A DNA stretch of 41,389 bases from Clostridia bacterium. Lineage in GTDB: Bacteria; Bacillota; Clostridia; TANB77; CAG-508. The notes beneath the pieces were generated by a model, which was not told where the DNA came from, searched no databases, and saw only the letters and a list, made by a program, of their open reading frames with translations. Shown piece after piece: positions 1 to 8,018 of the stretch. The DNA lies in NCBI GenBank assembly GCA_017510245.1, contig JAFWNQ010000008.1:1-41389 (forward strand), read 5' to 3'. The stretch's first letter is position 1. Each line of letters starts with the position of its first letter. The translations under genes and the position numbers were made by a program.

Positions 1-2
1 CA

Positions 3-602
3 GATAGAAATACATTAGAAAGAGTTACTAAGTATTTATGTGATAATATAGGAAATAGAACTAGCATGAAAAGTATAAGTGACAATATAGAAGGACTAGA
101 AAAAAATAATTCATATAATACAGTATCAGCATATGTAGAAGCGCTTATAGATAGTTTTATTGTTTATAAAGCTAATAGATATGATATAAAAGGAAAAGAA
201 TTCTTAAAAACTCAAGAAAAATATTATGCTATAGATATAGGCTTAAGATATTATATGTTAGGTCAAGGATCAGGTAGAGACATGGGGCATATATTAGAAA
301 ACGTAGTTTATCTCGAATTATTAAGAAGGGGATATGAAGTATATATAGGAAAATATGATGATTTAGAAGTTGATTTTGTTGCAAAGAATTCAGAAAATAC
401 TTTTTATTATCAAGTCACCTTAACAACAAGAGAAGCAACTGCAGGACATAGTCTAATTTTAGAAAGAGAATTAGCTCCACTGAAAAAAATTGATGATAAT
501 TATCCTAAATACATTTTAACTTTAGATGATGACTTAGATGCAGATTTTGATGGAATAAAGAAAATAAATGTATTAGATTGGTTATTAGAAGATAAAAAAT
601 AA
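3..602 (+). CDS. ATPase of the AAA_14/DUF4143 type, C-terminal part (5' truncated by window)
   Basis: The reading frame is open to the left edge, so this is the C-terminal 199 codons of a larger gene; an internal ATG at 66 is not the true start. The visible part matches the DUF4143 domain that follows an AAA+ ATPase domain in a large prokaryotic family of about 400 residues. Seen: a winged-helix-like start, the phrase YAIDIGLRYYMLGQ, then GHILENVVYLELLRRGYEV, then DLEVDFVAKN, which has the look of the PD-(D/E)XK-like core of these proteins (E in LENVVYLEL, D in VDFVA). The family's role is unclear; members are often found in mobile or defence neighbourhoods. A terminator-like hairpin follows. 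The missing N-terminal ATPase half cannot be judged from here. Confidence 0.75.
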   Translation, partial: DRNTLERVTKYLCDNIGNRTSMKSISDNIEGLEKNNSYNTVSAYVEALIDSFIVYKANRYDIKGKEFLKTQEKYYAIDIGLRYYMLGQGSGRDMGHILENVVYLELLRRGYEVYIGKYDDLEVDFVAKNSENTFYYQVTLTTREATAGHSLILERELAPLKKIDDNYPKYILTLDDDLDADFDGIKKINVLDWLLEDKK

Positions 603-618
603 TTTTATATGACAAAAG

Positions 619-668
619 AAAAGCAAAATATAAATGTAATTAATTTTACAGAATTATTTTGCTTTTTT
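619..668 (+). terminator. Terminator-like hairpin after the DUF4143 gene
   Basis: Perfect 12-bp arms at 619-630 (AAAAGCAAAATA) and 655-666 run straight into a T run. The loop of 24 bases is long, so strength is uncertain. Confidence 0.55.
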
Positions 669-686
669 GATAATTGGTGACAAGTT

Positions 687-716
687 TCGACAAATTTTTT
701 AAAATATTTGTAATAT
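687..716 (+). promoter_or_regulatory. Putative sigma-A promoter of the nuclease-helicase pair
   Basis: TCGACA at 687-692 and TAATAT at 711-716 are 18 bases apart, ahead of a good ribosome binding site (AAGGGGAAG, 728-736) and the ATG at 739. Confidence 0.45.
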
Positions 717-738
717 TATAAAATAAAAAGGGGAAGTA

Positions 739-1431
739 ATGAAGGTTGTTGATAGAGTTAATATTGAAGAAACAGATAAATGCAAAATTACTTTTATAAG
801 GGTAAATCCAGAAGATAAAAAAGAGACCATAAGAAAAATATTAGATAGAATAGCTAATATGTCATGGATTAATGAATTAATTGATAAAGACTTAATTGAT
901 TCTATGAATGCACGAGTTGAACCAACGGTAAATCTTCTTGAAAAAAAACTAGATGAAAATAGTGCAGATGAAATAACATCAGAAACAGGAGAATATTTCG
1001 TTTCAGAAATATCAAGAGAAATGATAGTTAACGAATTAGAATATACAGATATTCCATTAGCAGAGCTATGGAAAGAAAAAATATCTGGAAATCCAGGATT
1101 TGACTATCACAGTGAAAATAAAGATAATATTATTATATTTGGGGAAGCTAAGTATATATCTAATCAAAATGCCTATGGGAGAGCTTTAAAGCAAATTGTA
1201 AAGTTTATTGAAGAAAAAAAGGACGTTAAAGAGTTAGTAGATTTAAAAATGTTCGTTAGTAAAGAAGCAATAAATAATGCAAATCTAAAAAGAAAGGGAT
1301 ATGCAATAGGTTTTTCTTCATATAGTACAAGTACAGATGATTTGATTAACAATATAAAGCAAAATAAAGATTTTAAGAATTTGTTAAAATATGAAGAAAT
1401 GATAATAATTGCAGTAGATATAAATGGATAA
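739..1431 (+). CDS. HamA-like PD-(D/E)XK nuclease (DUF1837-like), Hachiman-type partner
   Basis: A 230-residue protein. The middle carries a restriction-nuclease-like core: an acidic helix with ETGEYF at about residue 82, then GFDYH, a gap, and FGEAKY near residues 136-141. These fit the E / D / E-x-K order of PD-(D/E)XK enzymes and the GxD...GExK layout of DUF1837 (HamA/AbpA) proteins. The next gene overlaps it by 8 bases and encodes an SF2 helicase, which is the gene pair that defines Hachiman defence (HamA nuclease plus HamB helicase). It is somewhat shorter than typical HamA. The family assignment rests on the motif order plus the helicase partner; another nuclease-helicase pair is possible. 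The promoter is just upstream and the ribosome binding site AAGGGGAAG is clear. Confidence 0.6.
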   Translation: MKVVDRVNIEETDKCKITFIRVNPEDKKETIRKILDRIANMSWINELIDKDLIDSMNARVEPTVNLLEKKLDENSADEITSETGEYFVSEISREMIVNELEYTDIPLAELWKEKISGNPGFDYHSENKDNIIIFGEAKYISNQNAYGRALKQIVKFIEEKKDVKELVDLKMFVSKEAINNANLKRKGYAIGFSSYSTSTDDLINNIKQNKDFKNLLKYEEMIIIAVDING

Positions 1432-1834
1432 TATAATTGAAAAAATAGTAAAAGGTGAAGAATTAGAGAAAATAATTGAAGAAGTTAGAAGAAAAATATA
1501 TGTTAATGGGCCAATAAATATAGAAAATATGGAAATATTATCTTATTTTAAACAATATCAACCAGATTTTTTTTCAAAATATGAGGGAGATATTTTGGAA
1601 AGGATGGGGATTTTCTATAAAAACAACAAGATAAATAGTTTAGAAGGATTATTAATGTCGAATTATAGAAAATCAATAATTGAAAAATATAATAGATACT
1701 ATACACCTGTTCAAACTAATATGATAAACAATATTATATTAAATAAGAATTTCAGCTTTTCTGCACCTACAAGTACAGGCAAATCATATATTTTTAGAAT
1801 ATTATTGAAGACAAAAGTAGAAATGATATTGTAA
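1424..1834 (+). pseudogene. HamB-like SF2 helicase, N-terminal fragment (frameshifted)
   Basis: This 136-codon frame starts inside the end of the nuclease gene (ATG at 1424, eight-base overlap, no separate ribosome binding site, so probably translationally coupled). It ends with the Q-motif-like stretch YYTPVQTNMI and the Walker A loop SAPTSTGKS (K120), then runs into an unrelated tail and stops at 1834. The helicase continues in the -1 frame from about base 1798: IIEDKSRNDIVIIVPSRAL is helicase motif Ia. One missing base near 1796-1803 explains the break. As written, this piece has the ATP-binding loop but none of the later motifs and should be inactive alone. Confidence 0.7.
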
Positions 1835-3744
1835 TAATTGTCCCTTCGAGAGCTTTAATAAATGAATATTTTATAAAAATTAAAGATACTATAAAGGATA
1901 AAACAGTTAATGTATTGACATCAGTAGAAATAATAAATAAAAAAATTGCTAAAAAAAGTATTTTTATATTGACTCCAGAAAGAGCAAAAGAACTTTTTAA
2001 ACATAAAGAAGAATTAAATCTAGATATAGTATTATTTGATGAGGCACAATTAGGAAATGAAGAAAACACCAGAGGAATGTTATTTGATAGTATAGTTAGA
2101 AGAGTGAGAAAAAATTTCCCAGATGCTCAATTGTTATTTGCACATCCTTTTATAAATAATCCAGAAGCACAATTATTAAAAAACAACATAGAAGAAGGTA
2201 ATTATAAAAATTATTTAGAAAAAAATGTAGGACAAATGTTTATTTCATATGATGATGAAGGAAATTATTATCATTTTGGTATTAATAAAGAAATAATGGG
2301 AAATAAAAAAATAAGATTATCAGCAGATCCTATAAAAAATATAATATTAAATAATGGAACTGTATTAATATATACTGCAAAAACAAATATATATAGTGGT
2401 GAAATATTAAAGAAATTCGGAAAATATATTGAATTATGCAGTGAAATTAAAGATAAAAAAGCTTTAAAATTGATTAAAGATTTAAAAGAATTAATTGGTG
2501 CAACGCAAAAAAAGAAAAGTGAAAAATATTCTGAAATGATTGAATTACTAAAACATGGAATTATAACTCATCATGGATCATTACCGTTGAAAGCAAGACT
2601 AATACTAGAAGAATTTACTCAAAATAATTTTTGCAGAATATGTTTTGCAACATCAACATTAGTTCAAGGGATAAATATGCCTTTTGATATAGTATGGATA
2701 GATAAATTTGAAGGTAGTAAAGAATTAAGTATTTTAAATTTAATAGGTAGAGCAGGAAGAGCAACGACAAAAAATAAATTTGACTATGGGATGGTAATAG
2801 TTAAAGACAGTAATAAAAGTAGATTGAGAAGTATACTTAATATGAAAATTGATTTAAAGGAAACTTCATTATTAGATATGGTAGTGAATGAGGAAGATGA
2901 AAACGTTAAGGAATTTAAGGAAGCAATAAGAAGTGGAACTCTATCAGATGAATACAATTTAACGCCTGGTCAATTAGAAAGATTAGAAGAAAAAAATTTA
3001 AATGATTCAATAAATTTTATATTAGACAAAATGTTTATAGGCAATACATTTATTACATCTGAAGAATTTGAAAAATATGATGATACTGCTAGAAGAAAAA
3101 TAAGAGAAGAATTTGAAAAAATTTATATATCTTATTTAAATAGAGATGATTTATCTAAAGGTGAGAAAGCAATTTTATCAAATGCGATAAAAATTTTAGT
3201 ATGGCAAATAAATGGAAAAACATTTAAGCAAGTAGTTTGGTATAGATATGCATATATTACTAGATTACAAGAACGCAAAAATATAATTAAACTGAAAGGA
3301 AATAGGAAAGCACAAATTGAAATTAATAATATGGATGCTAGATATACAATGGAGTGTGTAGATATACCAGATAAAGATTTAAAGTCCTATAATATGTTTA
3401 AAGGTAAAAAAGTGACAGATATTAGTTATGATAGAATAGTATTTGATACATATGATTATATTGATAAAATAATTGGCTTTAAACTAAAAGATATATATTA
3501 TGCAACATTTGAAAAATTTTTTGAAAGAACACAAGATATAAGAGCAAAAAATATGGCTTTGTATCTTAGATATGGAACTATTGATAATATAGAGATAATG
3601 CTGATTAGATATGGATTCGCATTTGAAACAATCGAATGGCTAAAAAAATATGTAAAAAAAATCGATGAAGATGAAATTGTATTTAAAAAAAGAATAAGAC
3701 TTTTATCAAAAGAGAAAATAAAAGAAATAGAACATTATATATAA
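1798..3744 (+). pseudogene. HamB-like SF2 helicase, main fragment (frameshifted)
   Basis: Open frame from 1798, after an in-frame TAG at 1795-1797; the first usual start codon is a TTG at 1915 with no ribosome binding site. The motifs follow the SF2 order: Ia (VIIVPSRAL), II as LFDEAQLGN (a DEAH-box variant), IV region LIYTAKTN, ITHHGSLPLKAR, V as FATSTLVQGINMPFD and VI as NLIGRAGRAT. The part after motif VI, about 320 residues, has no motif I recognise. The GINMPFD / GRAGR pair matches helicases of the HamB/AbpB type. With the first fragment the intact protein would be about 773 residues. Either a sequencing error or a true disruption would explain the break. A strong terminator follows at once. 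Confidence 0.7.
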
Positions 3745-3774
3745 AGAAAGCCTAATAGGGCTTTCTTTGTTTTT
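3743..3774 (+). terminator. Rho-independent terminator of the nuclease-helicase operon
   Basis: Arms AAAGAAAGCC (3743-3752) and GGCTTTCTTT (3759-3768) are perfect, with a six-base loop and GTTTTT after it. The hairpin starts inside the helicase stop codon. Confidence 0.8.
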
Positions 3775-3799
3775 AAAGTGCAAATATTGCACTTTAAAA
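3771..3799. terminator. Second, bidirectional hairpin between convergent genes
   Basis: Perfect 13-bp arms TTTTAAAGTGCAA (3771-3783) and 3787-3799 with a three-base loop. It contains the stop codon of the - strand gene at 3794, so it can stop transcripts from both sides. Confidence 0.65.
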
Positions 3800-4099
3800 T
3801 GGACGATCACTATCACAACAACCTTTAATCAACTGCACACCGTCAACAAAACCATTTCTATAATACTTTTCAGTCATATATTCAGTATATTTCATAAAAT
3901 CGTCATAAATTAAATCTAGTTGCTTTTCAGCATATTCCTTATTTTGTTTAGGTAAATTTTTTAAAATATTTTCTCTATAATTATCAAACTTAAGATTATG
4001 AAACTTATCTTGTTCAGTCATATAACACAAATAAATTTCATCCATGGCATCATACCAACTTTTTAAAATATCATTTTTATTTACTTCTCTAAAATTCAT
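3794..4099 (-). CDS. Hypothetical protein, 101 aa (weak DUF6809-like resemblance)
   Basis: A small, charged, mostly helical protein with no signal peptide or membrane segment. The C-terminal third has EKYYRNGFVDGVQL followed by CC, a pattern seen in small Clostridia proteins of the DUF6809 kind, often in mobile elements; this match is from memory and weak. The start ATG at 4099-4097 has GGAGG about seven bases upstream (- strand). It is alone on its strand, convergent with the helicase operon, and fronted by a palindrome-rich intergenic region, which suggests separate regulation. Function unknown. Confidence 0.7.
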   Translation of the reverse strand: MNFREVNKNDILKSWYDAMDEIYLCYMTEQDKFHNLKFDNYRENILKNLPKQNKEYAEKQLDLIYDDFMKYTEYMTEKYYRNGFVDGVQLIKGCCDSDRPF

Positions 4100-4137
4100 T
4101 TATAAAACCTCCAAAAAATCAAATTGGTTTTCCCTAA

Positions 4138-4163
4138 AAATTATACGAACATATGTATAATTT
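4138..4163. promoter_or_regulatory. Inverted repeat with -10-like arms upstream of the - strand gene
   Basis: AAATTATAC (4138-4146) and GTATAATTT (4155-4163) are exact reverse complements around an eight-base centre, so TATAAT can be read on either strand. The centre plus flanks (CGAACATATGT) resemble a damaged Gram-positive LexA half-site box; the second half of the box is not conserved. Confidence 0.35.
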
Positions 4164-4164
4164 C

Positions 4165-4250
4165 AATTGGGGATAAATTGGTGTGAATCGATTCAAAAAA
4201 GTACAAAAAATTACACAAATGTTCGAAAAATTGTATCCCCAATTTTTATT
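4165..4250. repeat. Long imperfect hairpin in a 324-base gene-free stretch
   Basis: Arms AATTGGGGATA (4165-4175) and TATCCCCAATT (4234-4244) enclose 58 bases that hold a perfect 12-bp palindrome TGAATCGATTCA (4184-4195) and a GTGT/ACAC match. T-rich sequence follows on the + strand. It could be an operator region, a small structured RNA or a mobile-element remnant. Nothing else in 4100-4423 looks coding. Confidence 0.4.
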
Positions 4251-4306
4251 GATATACAGCCTAAAACCATTGATTTCACTAAATTTCATAAACGTGTCGG
4301 ACGCCG

Positions 4307-4323
4307 CTCATAACCCGAAGGTC
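4307..4323 (+). other. tRNA-fMet anticodon-arm fragment (possible attachment-site scar)
   Basis: CTCATAACCCGAAGGTC equals the loop and 3' half of the anticodon arm of bacterial initiator tRNA, but the 5' half of the stem, the T arm and the acceptor are absent, so it is not a tRNA gene. Tyrosine integrases often recombine in tRNA genes from the anticodon loop onward, so this may mark an old integration edge beside the defence genes. Confidence 0.4.
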
Positions 4324-4423
4324 TTATTTTAACCTTTTTCGTTGCCTAATCTAGCAAAAAGTGATATATTAAAAGTGTCAAAAATTAATGAGATTAGATT
4401 ATTTAAATAAAGGAGTAATAACT

Positions 4424-4600
4424 ATGGGATTGTTTGGAAATTCGGGAAATGAATTCCAAGTTGGGGATAAAGTAAGAGTTAAATATAGAAATCAGGAAGG
4501 ATACATTATTGATAAAAACGGAAGCTTATATATGGTATCAATTAATAATGGTCAAATTGTTGAATCATATTCTGCATCAGATTTAGAAAAGTGTTGGTAG
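4424..4600 (+). CDS. Small SH3/KOW-like hypothetical protein
   Basis: The protein is 58 residues from the ATG at 4424, which has AAAGGAG eight bases upstream; an in-frame ATG at 4388 lacks such a site. The core FQVGDKVRVKYRNQEGYII followed by LYMVSI and ASDLEKCW has the five-strand pattern of small SH3-like barrels found in KOW and similar domains, which bind nucleic acid or protein. This is a structural guess only. No signal peptide. It lies just upstream of the NERD gene (25-base gap) and may share its transcript. Confidence 0.65.
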   Translation: MGLFGNSGNEFQVGDKVRVKYRNQEGYIIDKNGSLYMVSINNGQIVESYSASDLEKCW

Positions 4601-4625
4601 TCATATATAAGTAGGAGGTAATTAA

Positions 4626-5645
4626 ATGATGTTCTTGGATATGTTTAAAGATACTATCTTTTTAAAAGAAGGTTCTTCCTTGCAGAAACGATATGATGCA
4701 TTGAACAGATTATTAAAAGAACAACCTAATAACAATCAAATTAAAGAAGGTTTATTTTTGATAAAAAAGGGATTAGAGGGTGAAAATGAAATAGAATATC
4801 AACTTATGAAATCCAATTTAGGACTGTTTGTTATGCGTGATATAAATATTGAATATGGAGATTTAAAAGCGCAAATTGATTATGTAATAATAACAAGAGC
4901 ATACTGCTATTTTGTAGAGTGTAAGAACTTGGTTGGAAATATTACTGTTAATTCAAATGGTGATTTTATAAGAGAATATTGTTTTAACAATAGAAAAATA
5001 AGAAAAGGAATGTATTCACCGCTAAGACAGGTTGAAGCACAAAGAGATGTTTACAAAAAAATCTGGAATAATATGATTGGAAAAAATAAGGTTACAAATT
5101 TTATTTTAAGAATATTGGCGGAAAATAATTTTACTTATACACATAGAGTGCTTGTTGTTTGCGCAAATCAAGATACAATTCTAAATATTAAATATGCACC
5201 CAAAGATATTAAAAGTCAAGTAATAAGGGCAGATTCATTAATTAGAAAAATAAAAACTGACTTAGAGAATTCTGATAAAGATATATGGTGCTCTAGAAAA
5301 GAAATGGAAAAATGGGCTAGTTCATTTTTAAGAATAAATGTTGAAAAAAATATTGATTATTATGAGTATTATAAAAATAAATTTGTGGTCAATTCAAATG
5401 AAAATGAAATAGTAACTAATAATTCAAGTGAGGACTTGAAAAATAGATTAATTACTTTTAGAAAAGCTAGATCGAAAGAGATGGGAATTCCAGCTTATTA
5501 TGTGTTTAATAATAAAGAACTGGAATTACTGTTAGAATATCAACCAAAAACTATGAATGATTTGATAATTTCAAAAATTTTATCACCTATAAAAGTAAAA
5601 ACGCATGGAGAGTTAATAATAAGTATAATATCTCAATATAACTAA
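4626..5645 (+). CDS. NERD domain protein with C-terminal HRDC domain
   Basis: A 339-residue cytoplasmic protein. Residues about 50-160 form a NERD (nuclease-related) domain: GLEGENEIEYQL, then AQIDYVII, then CYFVECKNLVGNI, giving the E / D / E-x-K-like order of the restriction-fold superfamily (here ECK). Residues about 265-335 look like an HRDC domain (LKNRLITFRKARSKEMGIP ... VFNNKELELLLEYQPKTMNDL), which binds nucleic acid in RecQ and RNase D. The pairing suggests a DNA- or RNA-processing role, but NERD proteins are not well characterised. The ribosome binding site TAGGAGGT sits at 4612-4619. Two ATGs in a row (4626, 4629) are possible starts. Confidence 0.8.
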   Translation: MMFLDMFKDTIFLKEGSSLQKRYDALNRLLKEQPNNNQIKEGLFLIKKGLEGENEIEYQLMKSNLGLFVMRDINIEYGDLKAQIDYVIITRAYCYFVECKNLVGNITVNSNGDFIREYCFNNRKIRKGMYSPLRQVEAQRDVYKKIWNNMIGKNKVTNFILRILAENNFTYTHRVLVVCANQDTILNIKYAPKDIKSQVIRADSLIRKIKTDLENSDKDIWCSRKEMEKWASSFLRINVEKNIDYYEYYKNKFVVNSNENEIVTNNSSEDLKNRLITFRKARSKEMGIPAYYVFNNKELELLLEYQPKTMNDLIISKILSPIKVKTHGELIISIISQYN

Positions 5646-5672
5646 AAAACGCTAATATTAAAAGGAGTTAAT

Positions 5673-6158
5673 ATGAAAATTGGAATTGTATATTATTCGA
5701 TGTCAGGCAATGTTGATTATGTTGCTAAAAAAATTGCAGAGATAGTAGAAGCTGATTTAATTAGAATTGAACCTAAGAAAGAATACCCTAACAAAGGCTT
5801 AAAAAAGTTTTTATGGGGAGGAAAGAGCGCTTTGATGGGGGAAACTCCAGAGTTAGAGAACTATGAGTTTAATGCTGATAAGTATGATTGTATTATCTTT
5901 GGAACTCCTGTATGGGCGAGTCAATTTACACCACCAATTAGAACTTTTATTGAAGATAATAGAAGTAAGCTTGATGGAAAGAAGATAGCTACGTTTGTTT
6001 GTTATAGCGGTGGTGGAGCTGAAAATGCTATTGGAAAATTAAAGGGAGAACTTAAAATTGATAGTTTTAAAGCAGAATTGATTCTAATAGATCCAAAGAG
6101 TAGAAAATCTGAGGAGAATAATAAGAAGATAGATGAGTTTTGCAATAAACTAAAATAA
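5673..6158 (+). CDS. Flavodoxin family protein
   Basis: The 161 residues span a whole flavodoxin domain. The N-terminal phosphate loop is YYSMSGNVDYVAKKIA (S/T-x-S/T-G-N type), binding FMN phosphate; GTPVWASQFTPPIRTFIE is the 60s loop of menaquinone-dependent and Clostridia flavodoxins; CYSGGGAEN is the 90s loop. Such proteins carry one or two electrons between cytoplasmic redox enzymes; the partner is not shown by the neighbours. The ribosome binding site is AAAGGAG. The gene begins 27 bases after the NERD gene and could be cotranscribed. Confidence 0.9.
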   Translation: MKIGIVYYSMSGNVDYVAKKIAEIVEADLIRIEPKKEYPNKGLKKFLWGGKSALMGETPELENYEFNADKYDCIIFGTPVWASQFTPPIRTFIEDNRSKLDGKKIATFVCYSGGGAENAIGKLKGELKIDSFKAELILIDPKSRKSEENNKKIDEFCNKLK

Positions 6159-6252
6159 TTCGACATTTTTCAACAAAATAAACATATATTATACAAAATA
6201 CTTGATTATTATGTCAAAATATTGTACAATATTGGCAAAAGGAGGAGATATT

Positions 6253-6612
6253 ATGATTAAAGAAAGAAACATAGTAGCAGCCATATTATTAAGCATAGTA
6301 ACATGTGGAATATATGGAATCTATTGGTTCATTGTTATGACAGATGATGTAGCTAAGGCAAATGAAGATCCAGATTTTACTGGAGTAAAAGCTTTAGTTT
6401 TCACATTATTAACATGTGGAATATATGGAATCTACTGGAACTACAAAGTTGGAAAAGAAATGTATGAAGCAAACCAAAAACATGGAATTAATGCAAGCGA
6501 TAATTCAATGTTATACTTAATTTTATCTATCTTTGGATTAAGCATTGTTACATATTGTATAGTTCAAAATGAATTAAATACTATAGCAACATCAAATGGA
6601 AACGTTCAATAA
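6253..6612 (+). CDS. DUF4234 membrane protein
   Basis: 119 residues from the ATG at 6253, eight bases after AAAGGAGGAG; an upstream in-frame start at 6202 would add 17 residues and lacks a ribosome binding site. Two hydrophobic segments each end in CGIYGIYW, the hallmark of DUF4234, and a third lies near residues 84-103. The two motif copies are nearly identical even as DNA (6299-6327 and 6410-6438, one mismatch in 29). Function of the family is unknown. It overlaps the next membrane protein gene by 17 bases, so the two are probably made together. Confidence 0.85.
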   Translation: MIKERNIVAAILLSIVTCGIYGIYWFIVMTDDVAKANEDPDFTGVKALVFTLLTCGIYGIYWNYKVGKEMYEANQKHGINASDNSMLYLILSIFGLSIVTYCIVQNELNTIATSNGNVQ

Positions 6613-6967
6613 AGATAGAGTAAAAATAATAGTAATATGTTCGATAGGGATTCTATATATTATTCTGTTTGTAAAGTTTAATATTGGAATCCCTTGCATT
6701 TTCCATGAAATAACAGGATTATATTGTCCGGGCTGTGGTTCTACAAGAGCAGTAGGGGCATTGATAAGATTGAAATTCTATCAAGCCTTTAGGTATAATG
6801 CTTTAGTAACAGTATTGTTACCTTTTTCTTTTTTTTATCTAATTCTCAAAAAGAAAATAAAAATTCCTAATTTAGTTTGGTATATTTTATTAGCTATTAC
6901 AATTGCTTTTGGAATATTAAGGAATATAGAATTCTTTAGCTTTTTGGCTCCAACAAATATTATATAA
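6596..6967 (+). CDS. DUF2752 membrane protein
   Basis: The 123-residue protein has three hydrophobic segments and the family motif CPGCGSTRAVGAL with the two cysteines, then a helix QAFRYNAL. DUF2752 proteins are small inner-membrane proteins of unknown function. The start codon lies inside the DUF4234 gene, with translation probably coupled; a ribosome-binding-like AAATGG precedes it only weakly. A strong terminator follows two bases after the stop codon, ending the two-gene unit. Confidence 0.85.
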   Translation: METFNKDRVKIIVICSIGILYIILFVKFNIGIPCIFHEITGLYCPGCGSTRAVGALIRLKFYQAFRYNALVTVLLPFSFFYLILKKKIKIPNLVWYILLAITIAFGILRNIEFFSFLAPTNII

Positions 6968-6968
6968 G

Positions 6969-6995
6969 AATGAGAGAGTAAATTCTCTCATTTTA
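6969..6995 (+). terminator. Rho-independent terminator after DUF2752
   Basis: Arms AATGAGAGA (6969-6977) and TCTCTCATT (6984-6992), six-base loop, followed by TTATT. Confidence 0.7.
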
Positions 6996-7061
6996 TTGTA
7001 TGTATTAGTATGAAACAATTATTAATTTAATAAGATAATTTAACAAAGCATGATATAAAGC

Positions 7062-7090
7062 TTTACAAATTATGTAAACGATGATATAAT
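7062..7090 (+). promoter_or_regulatory. Sigma-A promoter of the isolated gene at 7170
   Basis: TTTACA (7062-7067) and TATAAT (7085-7090) with a 17-base spacer. The predicted leader is about 70 bases. Confidence 0.65.
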
Positions 7091-7169
7091 ATTACTATTG
7101 TTAATCAGTGATATTTCAAATATAAAATGTAATTTGAAAATATCACCTTACCCATTGAAGGGAATGATC

Positions 7170-7868
7170 ATGCGTAAGACAAGAGAAGTTGTAATTGGAA
7201 GATATATTAATCCACATACTTATGTGCTGAAGAAGGAAGACGGAAGTGTCTTCATGACGATAAGGGAAGGGGAACCTTTTACCATAGACAATCAGATGAG
7301 ACCGTGGATACCTGTTAGAGTTCCAAATAAAAATGGATACGGAACTATTCTGGTTTGCGAAAAGTACGGAGATGATGGAGATATTATCGGGCAATTCCCT
7401 CTTATTCACTGTCGGAAGGGGCTATGGGCACTGACTTCTGGTGCAGCTAGAAGGGGAGTGTTTCATAGATATACTAAGCCACAGAATGAGATTGAAGAAT
7501 TGCTTTGCAAGCTTGGGTCAAGTCCTCAAACTTTGAAGAATGTAGACAAAATTGATATGGAATTGCTATGTGGAGGACTTCTTTGCGTCCATGTAGACCA
7601 TCCTCGAGGATATATAGTCTATACTGATGGCAAGGAGGAAAGGCTTACACAACCTAGGTATATTCCAATGGATTGGCCAGAGCAGCTTCATCGAGGGTGC
7701 ATGGAGAGCACGTATCGAGCTCGAATCTATGATGCAACTTTCTTGGTGTATATACATGTGTCAACTAATGAACATGGAATCATTAATGAGCATGTAAATG
7801 ATGTATACATCACACCAGATGCTGACATGAACAGAGTGATCGAAGCGCTGAAGAAGGTCAACACTTAA
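7170..7868 (+). CDS. Hypothetical protein in a higher-GC single-gene cassette
   Basis: A 232-residue soluble protein of no family I recognise. The start chosen is the ATG at 7170, eight bases after GAAGGG; in-frame starts at 7098 and 7164 are possible. The sequence is rich in G+C for this window and uses codons such as CGA, CGG and CTG that its neighbours avoid. It reads as mixed alpha/beta, with a basic N-terminus (RKTREVVIGRY), no membrane segment, and cysteines at scattered sites. It stands alone between its own promoter and its own terminator. Two more genes of this style lie at 13407 and 13938. Horizontal transfer is a reasonable inference. Confidence 0.7.
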   Translation: MRKTREVVIGRYINPHTYVLKKEDGSVFMTIREGEPFTIDNQMRPWIPVRVPNKNGYGTILVCEKYGDDGDIIGQFPLIHCRKGLWALTSGAARRGVFHRYTKPQNEIEELLCKLGSSPQTLKNVDKIDMELLCGGLLCVHVDHPRGYIVYTDGKEERLTQPRYIPMDWPEQLHRGCMESTYRARIYDATFLVYIHVSTNEHGIINEHVNDVYITPDADMNRVIEALKKVNT

Positions 7869-7880
7869 ATCGGTAAGGGA

Positions 7881-7932
7881 TTAAAGGAATGTGGAGAACA
7901 ACAAATGTGGTTTTCCACATTCCTTTAATATA
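7881..7932 (+). terminator. Strong terminator of the gene at 7170
   Basis: Perfect 15-bp arms TTAAAGGAATGTGGA (7881-7895) and 7914-7928, loop of 18 bases. The run of T after the hairpin is weak. Confidence 0.6.
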
Positions 7933-7956
7933 TGGTGGAAAAAATATGGATAGTAA

Positions 7957-7985
7957 TTGAAAAATTGTTATTTATGTGATACTAT
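7957..7985 (+). promoter_or_regulatory. Putative promoter of the antiporter-TrkA operon
   Basis: TTGAAA (7957-7962) and TACTAT (7980-7985), 17-base spacer, 33 bases before the antiporter start. Confidence 0.45.
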
Positions 7986-8018
7986 TTAGTTATAAATTCA
8001 AAGGAAAAAGGTGAAAGA

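Noticed and set aside
1796..1803. Programmed -1 frameshift in the helicase
   Set aside because: Slippage would have to occur after base 1797 because of the TAG in the other frame, and no slippery heptamer or strong downstream structure is seen there.
4147..4158. LexA (SOS) box
   Set aside because: Only one half matches; the partner half is missing at 4147 and again incomplete near 4215.
4307..4323. tRNA-Met gene
   Set aside because: Only part of an anticodon arm is present; no D arm, T arm or acceptor stem can be formed.
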